Made by a program: the position numbers and the translations under genes
The notes under the pieces: model-generated
Seen by the model: the letters and a program-made list of their open reading frames with translations, nothing else
The model's database searches: none
What the model was told of the DNA's origin: nothing
Assembly (NCBI GenBank): GCA_963791545.1
Contig: CAWBSR010000009.1
Coordinates: forward strand, 124,001-188,000
Length of the DNA stretch: 64,000 bases
Direction: 5' to 3'
Source of the DNA: JALYXV01 sp963791545
Lineage (GTDB): Bacteria > Actinomycetota > Acidimicrobiia > Acidimicrobiales > Palsa-688
In this document: piece after piece, positions 34,626 to 41,844 of the stretch
Position numbering within the stretch: the first letter of the stretch is position 1
Layout: each line of letters opens with the position of its first letter

Positions 34626-35201
34626 CTACGCCGTGGCTCCCTGGAGGACGGCTTCGATCTCCATGATCACGTGGATCTTGTCGCCCAGGACCACGCCGCC
34701 GCCCTCGAGAGGCATGTTGAACTCGATCCCGAAATCCTTGCGGCTGAGCTCGGTGGTTACGGTGAAGCCGGCCCGGGTGCCCCCCCAGGCGTCAGGGCCG
34801 AAGCCGTTGGGCTCGACAGCCAGGGTGACCGCCTTGGTTACCCCGTGCAGCGTGAGGTCGCCCTCGACCTGGAAGCCATCCTCGGTGCCGGACACGCTGG
34901 TCGTGGTAAAGGTCATCTTGGGGTGCGTCTCGACGTTGAAGAAATCCTCGCCCCGGACATGGGTGTCGCGGTCGGCGTTGCCCGTGTCGATGGAGCTGAG
35001 GTCGATGGAGGCGGTCACGCTGGACTCGAGGGGGTTCTCGGCGGTGACGATCGTGCCCTCATAGGTCGCGAAGCGGCCTCGGACCTTGCTCACCATCATG
35101 TGGCGGACCGTGAAGGAAATATCGCTGTGCACGGGGTCGATGCTCCATGTGCCGGCGATATAGCCAGGGATCGTCTGTGTGCTGCCGGGGGTGGTTGACA
35201 T
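34626..35201 (-). CDS. YceI family lipid-binding-like protein
   Basis: 191 residues. GTWSIDPVHSDISFTVRHMM is the characteristic YceI opening; the rest is an extended beta-barrel with FFNVETHPKMTFT and GDLTLHGVTKAVTL. No signal peptide, so cytoplasmic, unlike E. coli YceI. Family members bind isoprenoid-type ligands. It is divergent from a MarR regulator and has a near-consensus promoter overlapped by an exact MarR-type operator, so derepression by the MarR ligand is very likely. Confidence 0.95.
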   Translation of the reverse strand: MSTTPGSTQTIPGYIAGTWSIDPVHSDISFTVRHMMVSKVRGRFATYEGTIVTAENPLESSVTASIDLSSIDTGNADRDTHVRGEDFFNVETHPKMTFTTTSVSGTEDGFQVEGDLTLHGVTKAVTLAVEPNGFGPDAWGGTRAGFTVTTELSRKDFGIEFNMPLEGGGVVLGDKIHVIMEIEAVLQGATA

Positions 35202-35240
35202 GGTTAAAACGTCCTCTCACTGGTGTTGCATCACGCAATC

Positions 35241-35254
35241 GTTGAACTCTCAAC
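35241..35254. promoter_or_regulatory. MarR operator 1 (GTTGA-N4-TCAAC)
   Basis: Perfect inverted repeat GTTGAACTCTCAAC, lying just downstream of the yceI -10 box. It shares its arms exactly with operator 2; centres are 34 bp apart. This is the spacing and shape expected for two MarR dimers. Confidence 0.75.
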
Positions 35255-35258
35255 CGTG

Positions 35259-35287
35259 ATGATATCCGACGGTTGTTGAAAAGTCAA
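35259..35287 (-). promoter_or_regulatory. yceI promoter (TTGACT - 17 bp - TATCAT)
   Basis: On the minus strand a -35 box TTGACT (35282-35287) and a -10 box TATCAT (35259-35264) are 17 bp apart, close to sigma-70 consensus. The -35 box is inside operator 2, and operator 1 follows the -10, so bound MarR would block the polymerase at both elements. Confidence 0.7.
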
Positions 35288-35288
35288 C
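35275..35288. promoter_or_regulatory. MarR operator 2 (GTTGA-N4-TCAAC)
   Basis: Perfect inverted repeat GTTGAAAAGTCAAC ending 7 bp before the marR GTG start and covering the yceI -35 box. It can therefore control both the yceI promoter and marR expression (autoregulation). Confidence 0.75.
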
Positions 35289-35294
35289 TACCTA

Positions 35295-35816
35295 GTGAGT
35301 ATCCTGAACCGTGTGACGCAGGCAGCCGAACCGCGGTGGTTGAACGACGAGGAGCAGTGGGCCTGGCGGGCCTTCATCGACGCCATCCGGCTGTTCACCG
35401 GTGAGATCGATCGCGAGCTGCAGCACGACAGCGGCCTCAACCACGCCTACTACCACATCCTGGTCACGCTGTCGGAGGCGCCGGATCGGACCATGCGGAT
35501 GAGCGATCTGGCCGCCCTGACCCTGACGTCGCGTAGTCGTCTGTCCCACGCCGTGGCCCGACTCGAAGAGGCGGGCTGGGTCGAGCGCCGTTCCTGCCCG
35601 TCGGACAAGCGGGGGTCGTACGCGGTCATGACCGTCGACGGCTTGTCGGTTCTCGAGAGCGCCGCCCGGGGCCACGTGGAGGCGGTGCGGCGTAACCTGT
35701 TCGACGTGCTCACGCCCGAGCAGGTGCAGCAACTGGGCGCGATCAGCATGGTGCTCCGAGATGCCCTGCGGGCCGGCTCGGCGGCGGGCTGCGCCGAGGC
35801 CGCGGAAGCCGTCTGA
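35295..35816 (+). CDS. MarR family transcriptional regulator
   Basis: 173 residues from a GTG. Winged helix-turn-helix: MRMSDLAALTLTSRSRLSHAV is the recognition region, VERRSCPSDKRGSYAVMT is the wing with its conserved Asp-Lys-Arg. N- and C-terminal helices form the dimer. The divergent yceI gene and two identical palindromes between them identify the likely regulon. The ligand is unknown; MarR/YceI pairs in actinobacteria suggest a phenolic or lipid-like compound (inference). Confidence 0.93.
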   Translation: MSILNRVTQAAEPRWLNDEEQWAWRAFIDAIRLFTGEIDRELQHDSGLNHAYYHILVTLSEAPDRTMRMSDLAALTLTSRSRLSHAVARLEEAGWVERRSCPSDKRGSYAVMTVDGLSVLESAARGHVEAVRRNLFDVLTPEQVQQLGAISMVLRDALRAGSAAGCAEAAEAV

Positions 35817-35938
35817 GGGGCGCCACGGCGGTGGCCAACGTTCGGGCCCGGGGTGGGGACCGGCCTCTCGGCGTCTGGGAACCCAGGGCCGACCCCGTGG
35901 GCGGACGGTCCCGATCAGCGGCCGGGTAGTTTTCGGGC

Positions 35939-36727
35939 ATGGCCCGAAACGACGTGACCGAAGCCAGGGCGAAGGCCACGGTGGAGGAGGCTTCGTCGGT
36001 CGTGGCCCTCACTGGTGCCGGGATCTCGACCGACTCGGGTATCCCTGACTTCCGAGGGCCCAATGGGGTGTGGACCAAGAACCCGGGCGCGGAACGCACG
36101 GCCACCCTGCAGCACTACCTCGCCGACCCCGAGATCCGCGAGCAGGTCTGGCAGAGCCGGCTGCACTCACCCGCCTGGACGGCGGAACCGAATCGGGGTC
36201 ATCGGGCTCTCGTCGCATTGGAGGCCCGGGGCCGCCTGAAGGCCATCGTCACCCAGAACATCGACGGCATGCACCAGAAGGCGGGCTCCGACCCGGCCCG
36301 GGTGATCGAGCTGCACGGCACCATGCGCGAGGTCAGGTGCTGGTCGTGCGGGCGGCGCCGGCCCATGCGACCGGTCCTCGACCGGGTGCGGGCGGGAGAG
36401 GCGGATCCGCATTGCCTGGAGGTCCTGGCGGCCCCCGACGGCCGGATCTGCGGCGGCATCTTGAAGTCGGCCACCATCAGCTTCGGCCAGGCTCTGGACC
36501 CCGAAGTCCTCCAACAGGCGGTTACCGCGGTCCAAGACGCCGACGTGCTGGTGGCGATCGGCTCCACCTTGACCGTCCACCCGGCCGCGGGCCTGGTGCC
36601 CCTGGCCGCCCAGGAAGGGATCCCCATCGTGATCGTCAATGCCGACCCGACGCCGTACGACGAGATTGCGGTAGCCGTGATCCGCAGGCCGATCAGCGAC
36701 GCCCTCCCCCTCCTCCTGGGCGTGTGA
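35939..36727 (+). CDS. NAD-dependent protein deacylase (sirtuin)
   Basis: 262 residues. NAD-binding ALTGAGISTDSGIPDFRGP, catalytic block TQNIDGMHQKAG with ELHGTM (His as base), and VAIGSTLTVHPAAGL. Zinc module begins with CWSC as usual, but the second pair is spread: one Cys in DPHCLEV and one in RICGGIL, separated by 11 residues instead of the common two to four, because of an insertion. Removes acyl groups from lysines in the cytoplasm. Followed 4 bp later by a GNAT acetyltransferase, which is a suggestive writer/eraser pairing (inference). Confidence 0.93.
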   Translation: MARNDVTEARAKATVEEASSVVALTGAGISTDSGIPDFRGPNGVWTKNPGAERTATLQHYLADPEIREQVWQSRLHSPAWTAEPNRGHRALVALEARGRLKAIVTQNIDGMHQKAGSDPARVIELHGTMREVRCWSCGRRRPMRPVLDRVRAGEADPHCLEVLAAPDGRICGGILKSATISFGQALDPEVLQQAVTAVQDADVLVAIGSTLTVHPAAGLVPLAAQEGIPIVIVNADPTPYDEIAVAVIRRPISDALPLLLGV

Positions 36728-36731
36728 CGCG

Positions 36732-37253
36732 GTGACGCCTGTGACACAACCGGCTCCAGATGTCACCATCCGACCCGCGGGGCCGGGCGACGTGGCCGTT
36801 ATGGTCGAGCTGGTTCGGGCCCTGGCCGACTACGAGCGGGAGCCCGACCAGGTGCAACTTCGCGAGGAGCAGCTGGCCGAGAGCCTGTTCGGCGAGTCGC
36901 CCAGGGTATTTGCCCATGTCGCCGAACACGACGGGGCGGTGGTCGGCCTGGCCGTATGGTTCGTCAACTACTCGACGTGGACCGGGAAGCACGGCATCTA
37001 CCTCGAGGACCTGTTCGTGCGGCCATCGGCGCGGGGCCTCGGCGCCGGCCGAGGCCTGCTGGTGGAGCTGGCCCGGGTGGCGGTGGACCGGGGCTACACC
37101 CGGGTCGAATGGGCGGTGCTGGACTGGAACGATCCCGCCATCGGCTTCTACCGCCATCTCGGCGCCCGGGCCCAGGACGACTGGACGGTGTTCCGCCTGG
37201 CCGGCCCCGGCCTCTGCCGCCTGGCCGAGGGCCGAACAGGGCCGAACGGCTAG
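36732..37253 (+). CDS. GNAT family N-acetyltransferase (diamine-acetyltransferase-like)
   Basis: 173 residues from a GTG at 36732 (or GTG at 36741). VTIRPAGPGDVAVMVELVRALADYE and the GIYLEDLFVRPSARGLGAGRGL block are typical of the SSAT-like branch; the acetyl-CoA loop is ARGLGAGRG. ARVEWAVLDWN-type strand then FYRHLGARAQDDW closes the fold. Substrate may be a polyamine or amino acid. Likely cotranscribed with the sirtuin gene. Confidence 0.92.
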   Translation: MTPVTQPAPDVTIRPAGPGDVAVMVELVRALADYEREPDQVQLREEQLAESLFGESPRVFAHVAEHDGAVVGLAVWFVNYSTWTGKHGIYLEDLFVRPSARGLGAGRGLLVELARVAVDRGYTRVEWAVLDWNDPAIGFYRHLGARAQDDWTVFRLAGPGLCRLAEGRTGPNG

Positions 37254-37360
37254 GGAACGGCTTGGGGATGTATCTCCGGGCCGGTTCGGAGAGTCCTATC
37301 TACAGGAGCTAGGCAGCCGCAGGCTCCAATGACGCAGCCCGCGGCTGCCAATTCTCCTCG

Positions 37361-37424
37361 GCCCGATTGCCCGATTGCCCGATCGCCCGATTGGCCGATC
37401 GCCCGATTGGCCGATCCCCGATTC
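37361..37424. repeat. Tandem 8-bp repeats (CCCGATTG/GCCGATCG)
   Basis: Eight head-to-tail octamers of the type SCCGATYG, alternating CCCGATTG, CCCGATCG and GCCGATCG, filling the spacer between the converging GNAT gene and the LRDAL-motif membrane protein. Too short and unspaced for a CRISPR. Probably slippage-derived; may form a hairpin because GCCGATCG contains the palindrome CGATCG. Confidence 0.75.
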
Positions 37425-38718
37425 AGAGGCGAGCGATCGCGTCGCCCGCCAACTTCACCAGCTTCGGGGGCGCGGTGGGGGCGGGCGTGGGGCCTAATGC
37501 CAGTTCCAACAGGCTGGCGCCCTTGAGCACCCGCAACCGGCCATCGACGTAGTACGCCCCGTCACCGAGGCCGGCGACGTCCTGGGCGGAGCTGCCGTGG
37601 CCGTTGTCGAACAACGCCCTGGCGTTCTGGCGGAACACCTCCACGATCAGCTCGTTGGTCCCGTTGTCGTAGACGCACTCGCCGAGCACGAAGTGGGGCG
37701 CTCCCGCCGACTGACCGAGAACGGTGATGGCCAAGTCGGGGTTGACGATATTGCAGGCGTCGCTGGAGAGAGGGACGGTTTCGTTGACCGGGACGTGCTT
37801 CCCCGACTGCGCCACCACGACCAGGATGATGGCCAGCAGGATGAGCCCCGTCGCCGCCACGATGACCGCGGTCAGGATGATCGAACTTGGAGGCGCATTC
37901 ACCGACGGCTCCGGAATGGCCAGCTTCCGGTCCAAGCGGAAGGTCCGGTCCCTCCCAGGGGTCGGCTCCGCGGGTACCTGGGAGCTCGATGCCCGGCCGA
38001 GCGGTGGCGGCGGAGGCGGTGGCGCAGGCGGCGGTGCCTTCGAAGTCGACCTCGTGTCCGCCGGGCCGTAGGTCGGGCCCGGCCGGGGAGTGTCCGCCGG
38101 GCCGTAGGTCGGGCCCGGCCGGGGAGTCGGCGATGGCAGCCGCGCATCGGCCTCGGTTGCCGCCAGCGCATCGCGGAGGCTCATGGCCTTCGCCGGTGGT
38201 GCCGGCGGCGCCCCGGCTGGCGAGGCCGGGGCGGGGCCGGGCGCGGCAGTTCCCTGACGGGACGTGGCGTCGCGGAGGCTTACGTCGCGGAGGCTGACGG
38301 TGCGGCCGCCCCGTTCAGCTGCGGCCGGCGGGGCACCTTGCCCGGACGCCGGGGCGGGCTGCCTGGCCAAGGCATCCCTCAAGCTCATCGCCCGTCCCTC
38401 GGACGGTACGGCCACGGTGCCCGACGCCGCCTGGCCCCGGCGATCGGCGTCCGAGCCGTTGTCGGTGCTCGGCGCCGTTTCCGATCCGCCCTCGGTAAGG
38501 GCGATCCGGAAGGTCCGCAAACCCCGCATCTCCCTGGTGATGGCGCCGTCATGCTCCATCTGGGCCAGTACCGCACCGAGGGCGGCGGGCCTGTCGAGGC
38601 CAATCGCCCGCGCCATCTCGTCGGTCAGTCCCCGTCCGCCCGGGTCCTCAACGCTGCCGCCCCGGTCCGCCAGGTAGCTGCGGATCCTCCCCTCGTCGAC
38701 CCCATTGCCTTGTGCCAT
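37423..38718 (-). CDS. Membrane protein with HTH-like domain, LRDAL motifs and DUF3558-like outer domain
   Basis: 431 residues from ATG 38716-38718 (an upstream TTG is less likely). Order: winged-helix-like domain (about 5-77), disordered linker with three LRDAL-type motifs (GRAMSLRDALAR 108-119, a doubled GRTVSLRDVSLRDATSR 138-154, AKAMSLRDALAA 176-187), a doubled PRPGPTYGPADT, a polyproline run, one membrane helix (281-305), and an outer domain of about 120 residues with two cysteines (C322, C348) resembling actinobacterial DUF3558 domains. The linker should be cytoplasmic. Not a known family; it shares its motif with the protein at 15147. Confidence 0.65.
   Translation of the reverse strand: MAQGNGVDEGRIRSYLADRGGSVEDPGGRGLTDEMARAIGLDRPAALGAVLAQMEHDGAITREMRGLRTFRIALTEGGSETAPSTDNGSDADRRGQAASGTVAVPSEGRAMSLRDALARQPAPASGQGAPPAAAERGGRTVSLRDVSLRDATSRQGTAAPGPAPASPAGAPPAPPAKAMSLRDALAATEADARLPSPTPRPGPTYGPADTPRPGPTYGPADTRSTSKAPPPAPPPPPPPLGRASSSQVPAEPTPGRDRTFRLDRKLAIPEPSVNAPPSSIILTAVIVAATGLILLAIILVVVAQSGKHVPVNETVPLSSDACNIVNPDLAITVLGQSAGAPHFVLGECVYDNGTNELIVEVFRQNARALFDNGHGSSAQDVAGLGDGAYYVDGRLRVLKGASLLELALGPTPAPTAPPKLVKLAGDAIARL
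38054..38125. repeat. 36-bp tandem duplication in the linker of the LRDAL membrane protein
   Basis: Two identical 36-bp units in direct succession encode PRPGPTYGPADT twice. The exact identity points to a recent in-frame duplication. Confidence 0.85.
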
Positions 38719-38935
38719 GTTCGCGTTCTCACTGTCGTCGGTCGGCTCGCCGTTTCCCAACTCGGCGCAACGGTAGTTGTTAGCAAGACGGCGGCGGCGG
38801 GGGGAAATGGAGCGAAAGGGTCAATCTCCTCCGAACGGGACAACTCGGCATCACGAAGTTGCCGACGGGCCTCGTCGAGGGCAATCCGGCCCAGCTTGCT
38901 CGGTCGCCCGGCCACCGGGCGCGATGATTTGCGCC

Positions 38936-39544
38936 ATGGGGTTCACGCGAGGTTTCGAAGGACGCCGGCGCCCGCCCCGGGATGAACGGCTACCCCCCGG
39001 CCAGTACGACGTCGGCTCCGACTGGCCGGTGCTCACGGCCGAACCTACGCCCCAGCTCTCGACCGCCGACTGGAGCTTCACCGTCGACGGCCTGGTCGAG
39101 CAACCGGTGACCTGGACCTGGGACGAGATCCGCGCCCTGCCGCCTTCGTCCTACGAGGGCGACATCCATTGCGTCACGACCTGGTCGAAGCTCGGCGTCA
39201 CCTTCGGCGGGGTTTCCGTAGACACCCTCCTCGCGGTCGCCCGGCCCCTGGCTGAGGCCGCCTTCGTGCTGGTCCGCTCCCATACCGGCTACACCACCAA
39301 CCTGCCCCTCGCCGACGTGACAGGTGGCAAGGCCTGGGTCGTCTGGGAGTTCGCCGGGCAGCCCCTCGAGACGCCCCACGGCGGGCCCGCCCGGATGCTC
39401 GTGCCTCACCTGTACTTCTGGAAAAGCGCCAAGTGGGTGTCGGGCCTCGGTCTGCTGGACCACGACGAGGCCGGGTTCTGGGAGCGCTACGGCTACCACG
39501 ACCGGGGCGACCCGTGGCGGGAGCAGCGCTACGCGGGTGACTGA
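38936..39544 (+). CDS. Sulfite-oxidase-like molybdopterin oxidoreductase
   Basis: 202 residues from ATG 38936. COG2041-type molybdopterin-binding domain without haem or dimerisation domain. It has DWSFTVDGLVEQPVTWTWDE, then IHCVTTWSKLGVTFGG with the molybdenum-ligand Cys, SHTGYTTNLPLAD, and HGGPARMLVPHLYFWKSAKW. No Tat signal, so cytoplasmic, unlike MsrP. It overlaps the next gene, a ferredoxin-reductase-like flavoprotein, by 8 bp, and the two probably form an NAD(P)H-dependent reductase or oxidase pair; substrate unknown. Confidence 0.92.
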   Translation: MGFTRGFEGRRRPPRDERLPPGQYDVGSDWPVLTAEPTPQLSTADWSFTVDGLVEQPVTWTWDEIRALPPSSYEGDIHCVTTWSKLGVTFGGVSVDTLLAVARPLAEAAFVLVRSHTGYTTNLPLADVTGGKAWVVWEFAGQPLETPHGGPARMLVPHLYFWKSAKWVSGLGLLDHDEAGFWERYGYHDRGDPWREQRYAGD

Positions 39545-40247
39545 CCCACCCCGCCCTGGGACCTGGCAGCCGGCGACGGTAGTCGAGATCCGCCCGGAGA
39601 CGGCCCGCGCCAAGTCGTTTCGCCTGGCGCTCCCGGTCCCCCGGCGCCATCTGGCGGGCCAGCACTACGTGGTGCGGCTCACCGCCCCTGATGGCTACCG
39701 GGCCCAGCGTTCCTACTCGGTCGCCTCGGCCCCCGACGACTCGGGCCACATCGAGTTGACCGTGGAACGCCTGGAGGATGGCGAGATCTCCTCGTTCCTG
39801 CACGATGAAGTGGCCGTCGGCGACCGCCTGGAGGTGCGAGGGCCCATCGGCGGCTGGTTCGTCTGGCCCGGTGACACGCCGGCGGTCCTGGTGGGAGGTG
39901 GCTCGGGGGTCGTGCCCCTGATGGCGATGCTGCGCCTGGCCCGGCAATCGGGACGATCCGAGCTGGTCCACCTGGTGGTGTCGGCCCGCCGGCCCGGCGA
40001 CCTCTATTACGCCGGGGAGCTCCCGGGCCCCGAGACCACCATCGTCTACACCCGGGCCGTGCCGCCCGATTGGCCCCGCCCCCCGGGGCACCTCGACGCC
40101 GGCGATCTTCCGATGCCCATTGCCGACGGGGCGACGGCCTACGTGTGCGGCTCGTCGAGCTTCGCCGACGCCGCCACGGCGTTGCTCACCGGCGCCGGCG
40201 TCGCCGCCGGCCGGATCCGGGTGGAACGCTTCGGCCCCTCCGGTTAG
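39537..40247 (+). CDS. Ferredoxin-NADP reductase-like FAD/NAD-binding oxidoreductase
   Basis: 236 residues from GTG 39537, overlapping the molybdoprotein gene by 8 bp. The FAD module has AGQHYVVRL and the RSYSVAS motif (Arg-x-Tyr-Ser); the NAD module has VLVGGGSGVVPLMAML and the C-terminal YVCGSSSFADA. No 2Fe-2S domain is attached, so it passes electrons directly, most likely to the adjacent molybdenum protein. Ends with VERFGPSG, the usual end of this family. Confidence 0.92.
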   Translation: MTDPPRPGTWQPATVVEIRPETARAKSFRLALPVPRRHLAGQHYVVRLTAPDGYRAQRSYSVASAPDDSGHIELTVERLEDGEISSFLHDEVAVGDRLEVRGPIGGWFVWPGDTPAVLVGGGSGVVPLMAMLRLARQSGRSELVHLVVSARRPGDLYYAGELPGPETTIVYTRAVPPDWPRPPGHLDAGDLPMPIADGATAYVCGSSSFADAATALLTGAGVAAGRIRVERFGPSG

Positions 40248-40254
40248 CCGCGTT

Positions 40255-40335
40255 CCGCGCGCGCTCGAGCAGCCGCGCGCGCCCAACGGCGCATACCCCC
40301 ACCTGGCGCGCGCGGTAGCCCCAGCGCGCGCGGTA
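40255..40335. repeat. GC-alternating spacer with repeated GCGCGC runs
   Basis: Between the reductase and the next gene are at least four runs of CGCGCG separated by about 20 bp (two in CGAGCAGCCGCGCGCGCCC-like context, two followed by GGTA). Could form hairpins or left-handed DNA; no gene seen. Confidence 0.5.
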
Positions 40336-40398
40336 CGGAAGTCAAGGCCGCACTCGGCCGCCCCCGCCCCCCCCCCGGCCCCGCCGTAGGCTCCCGGC

Positions 40399-40923
40399 AT
40401 GCCCCTGACCGCTGACGAACCCATCGAGGTGGTCGACGACGGCGCCCGAATCCAGTTCCGATTCGATGACATGTTGCGCTATGCCGGTCCGGGTTCTCCG
40501 GCTGGCGTCGCCATGGCGTACCAAGCCATGCGGCTCTCCTTTTCCCACCTCGACGGCGGACATCCGCCCCTCAGGAGACGAGACATCGCCATCGAGACCG
40601 CGTTTCGGGGGCCGGGCGCCCGGGACGGCTTCGAGCTGGTCACCCGGTCCTTCACCGACGGCCGTTACCTCGTCACCGCCGACCTGGAACACCCGCAGCG
40701 GGGCAACACGTTGGAGCAGTTCGTGTTCCGCTTCTTGTACCACGACCAGGCCTGCACCCTCCTCGTGCGAGAGGGGATGGTCAGCGACGAGTTCATCCAC
40801 TTCGCCCGCCTGGCCGGCAGGTCGCCCGACGAGGAACGCCATTTCACCGCCCTCAAACACGGCCACGCCGAGCACCTGCTGGCCAGCCGCCCCGAGGACA
40901 TATTCGAGCTCGAGGGCAGCTAG
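40399..40923 (+). CDS. Conserved hypothetical protein
   Basis: 174 residues, not recognised. An alpha/beta protein without membrane segments or signal: IEVVDDGARIQFRFDDMLRY, then a region with RLSFSHLDGGHPPLRRRDI and FELVTRSFTDGRYLVTADLE, ending with KHGHAEHLLASRPEDIFELE. The spaced His and Asp residues (SHLDGGH, YHDQ, HGHAEH) might bind metal. Its stop region overlaps by 4 bp the end of convergent purU. Codon use is typical of a real gene. Confidence 0.65.
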   Translation: MPLTADEPIEVVDDGARIQFRFDDMLRYAGPGSPAGVAMAYQAMRLSFSHLDGGHPPLRRRDIAIETAFRGPGARDGFELVTRSFTDGRYLVTADLEHPQRGNTLEQFVFRFLYHDQACTLLVREGMVSDEFIHFARLAGRSPDEERHFTALKHGHAEHLLASRPEDIFELEGS

Positions 40924-41747
40924 AGGAACACCACCGTCCGGCGCCCGAGGAGGAATACCCGCCCCTCGCTGTGCGCCTTGACGGCCCGGGACAGCACCAG
41001 CCGCTCAAGATCCCGCCCGATGATCACCATCTGCTCGGGGCTGTGCGAGTGCGCCACCCGGGCCACGTCCTGGTCGATGATCGGCCCCTCGTCGAGGTCG
41101 GGCGTCACGTAGTGGGCGGTTGCGCCGATAACCTTGACGCCGCGCTCCCAAGCCTGGTGGTAGGGCTTGGCCCCTTTGAAGCTGGGCAGGAACGAGTGGT
41201 GGATGTTGATCATCCGCCCCGCCCACTCCCGGCATAGGCCGTCGGAGACGATCTGCATGTAGCGGGCCAGCACCACCAGTTCGATGTCGTGGGTCTCGAC
41301 CAAGTGCCGCAACCGGTCGTCGTCGCCCGCGGCCACGTGCTGGAACTCGATGCCGTAGCTCGTCACCTCGGCACTTAGGTCGGGGTGGTTGGACACCACC
41401 AGCGGGATGTCGATGAGCAGCTCGCCCGCCCGCCAGCGGTACAGCAGGTCGACCAGGCAGTGGTCGTATTTGGACACCAGGATGAGGGTGCGGCACCGTG
41501 CGTCGTCCCGGCGCACCCGCAGTTCGGCGTCCAGCGTCTCGGCTCGCTCCCGCAGGGCGGCCTCGATCTGGCGGGCGTCGTCGATCGGCGAGTCGAACCG
41601 GGTGCGGATGCAGAACATCCCGGTTGGCAAATCACTGAACTGGGCGTTCTCCACGATGTTGGCGTCCAGGCGCAACAGGCCGTCGGCGATGCTTGCCACG
41701 ATGCCGGGCCGGTCAGGGCACACCAGGGTCAAAATGTGGCTGGTCAT
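40920..41747 (-). CDS. purU: Formyltetrahydrofolate deformylase
   Basis: 275 residues. N-terminal ACT domain (1-85; ILTLVCPDRPGIVASIADGL) followed by a formyl-transferase-like domain: SNHPDLSAEV, NIHHSFLPSFKGAKPYHQA with catalytic Asn/His, and TPDLDEGPIIDQD with catalytic Asp. Hydrolyses 10-formyl-THF to formate and THF, supplying formate for PurT and balancing one-carbon pools; usually controlled through the ACT domain by glycine/methionine. Single gene, convergent with the hypothetical gene in front. Confidence 0.95.
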   Translation of the reverse strand: MTSHILTLVCPDRPGIVASIADGLLRLDANIVENAQFSDLPTGMFCIRTRFDSPIDDARQIEAALRERAETLDAELRVRRDDARCRTLILVSKYDHCLVDLLYRWRAGELLIDIPLVVSNHPDLSAEVTSYGIEFQHVAAGDDDRLRHLVETHDIELVVLARYMQIVSDGLCREWAGRMINIHHSFLPSFKGAKPYHQAWERGVKVIGATAHYVTPDLDEGPIIDQDVARVAHSHSPEQMVIIGRDLERLVLSRAVKAHSEGRVFLLGRRTVVFL

Positions 41748-41844
41748 GACGGCCGCTCACTGTACCCAGAAGGAAAAATAGCCCGCCGGGGCCGGCTGTC
41801 GCCCGGTGGCGCCGATGCGGGCGCCTCCCGGCTTATGGGAACAT

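Noticed and set aside
38719..38915. Minus-strand frame MAGRPSKLGRIALDEARRQL ahead of the LRDAL membrane protein
   Set aside because: Runs out of frame into the membrane protein gene, with no ribosome site or family; likely a shadow.
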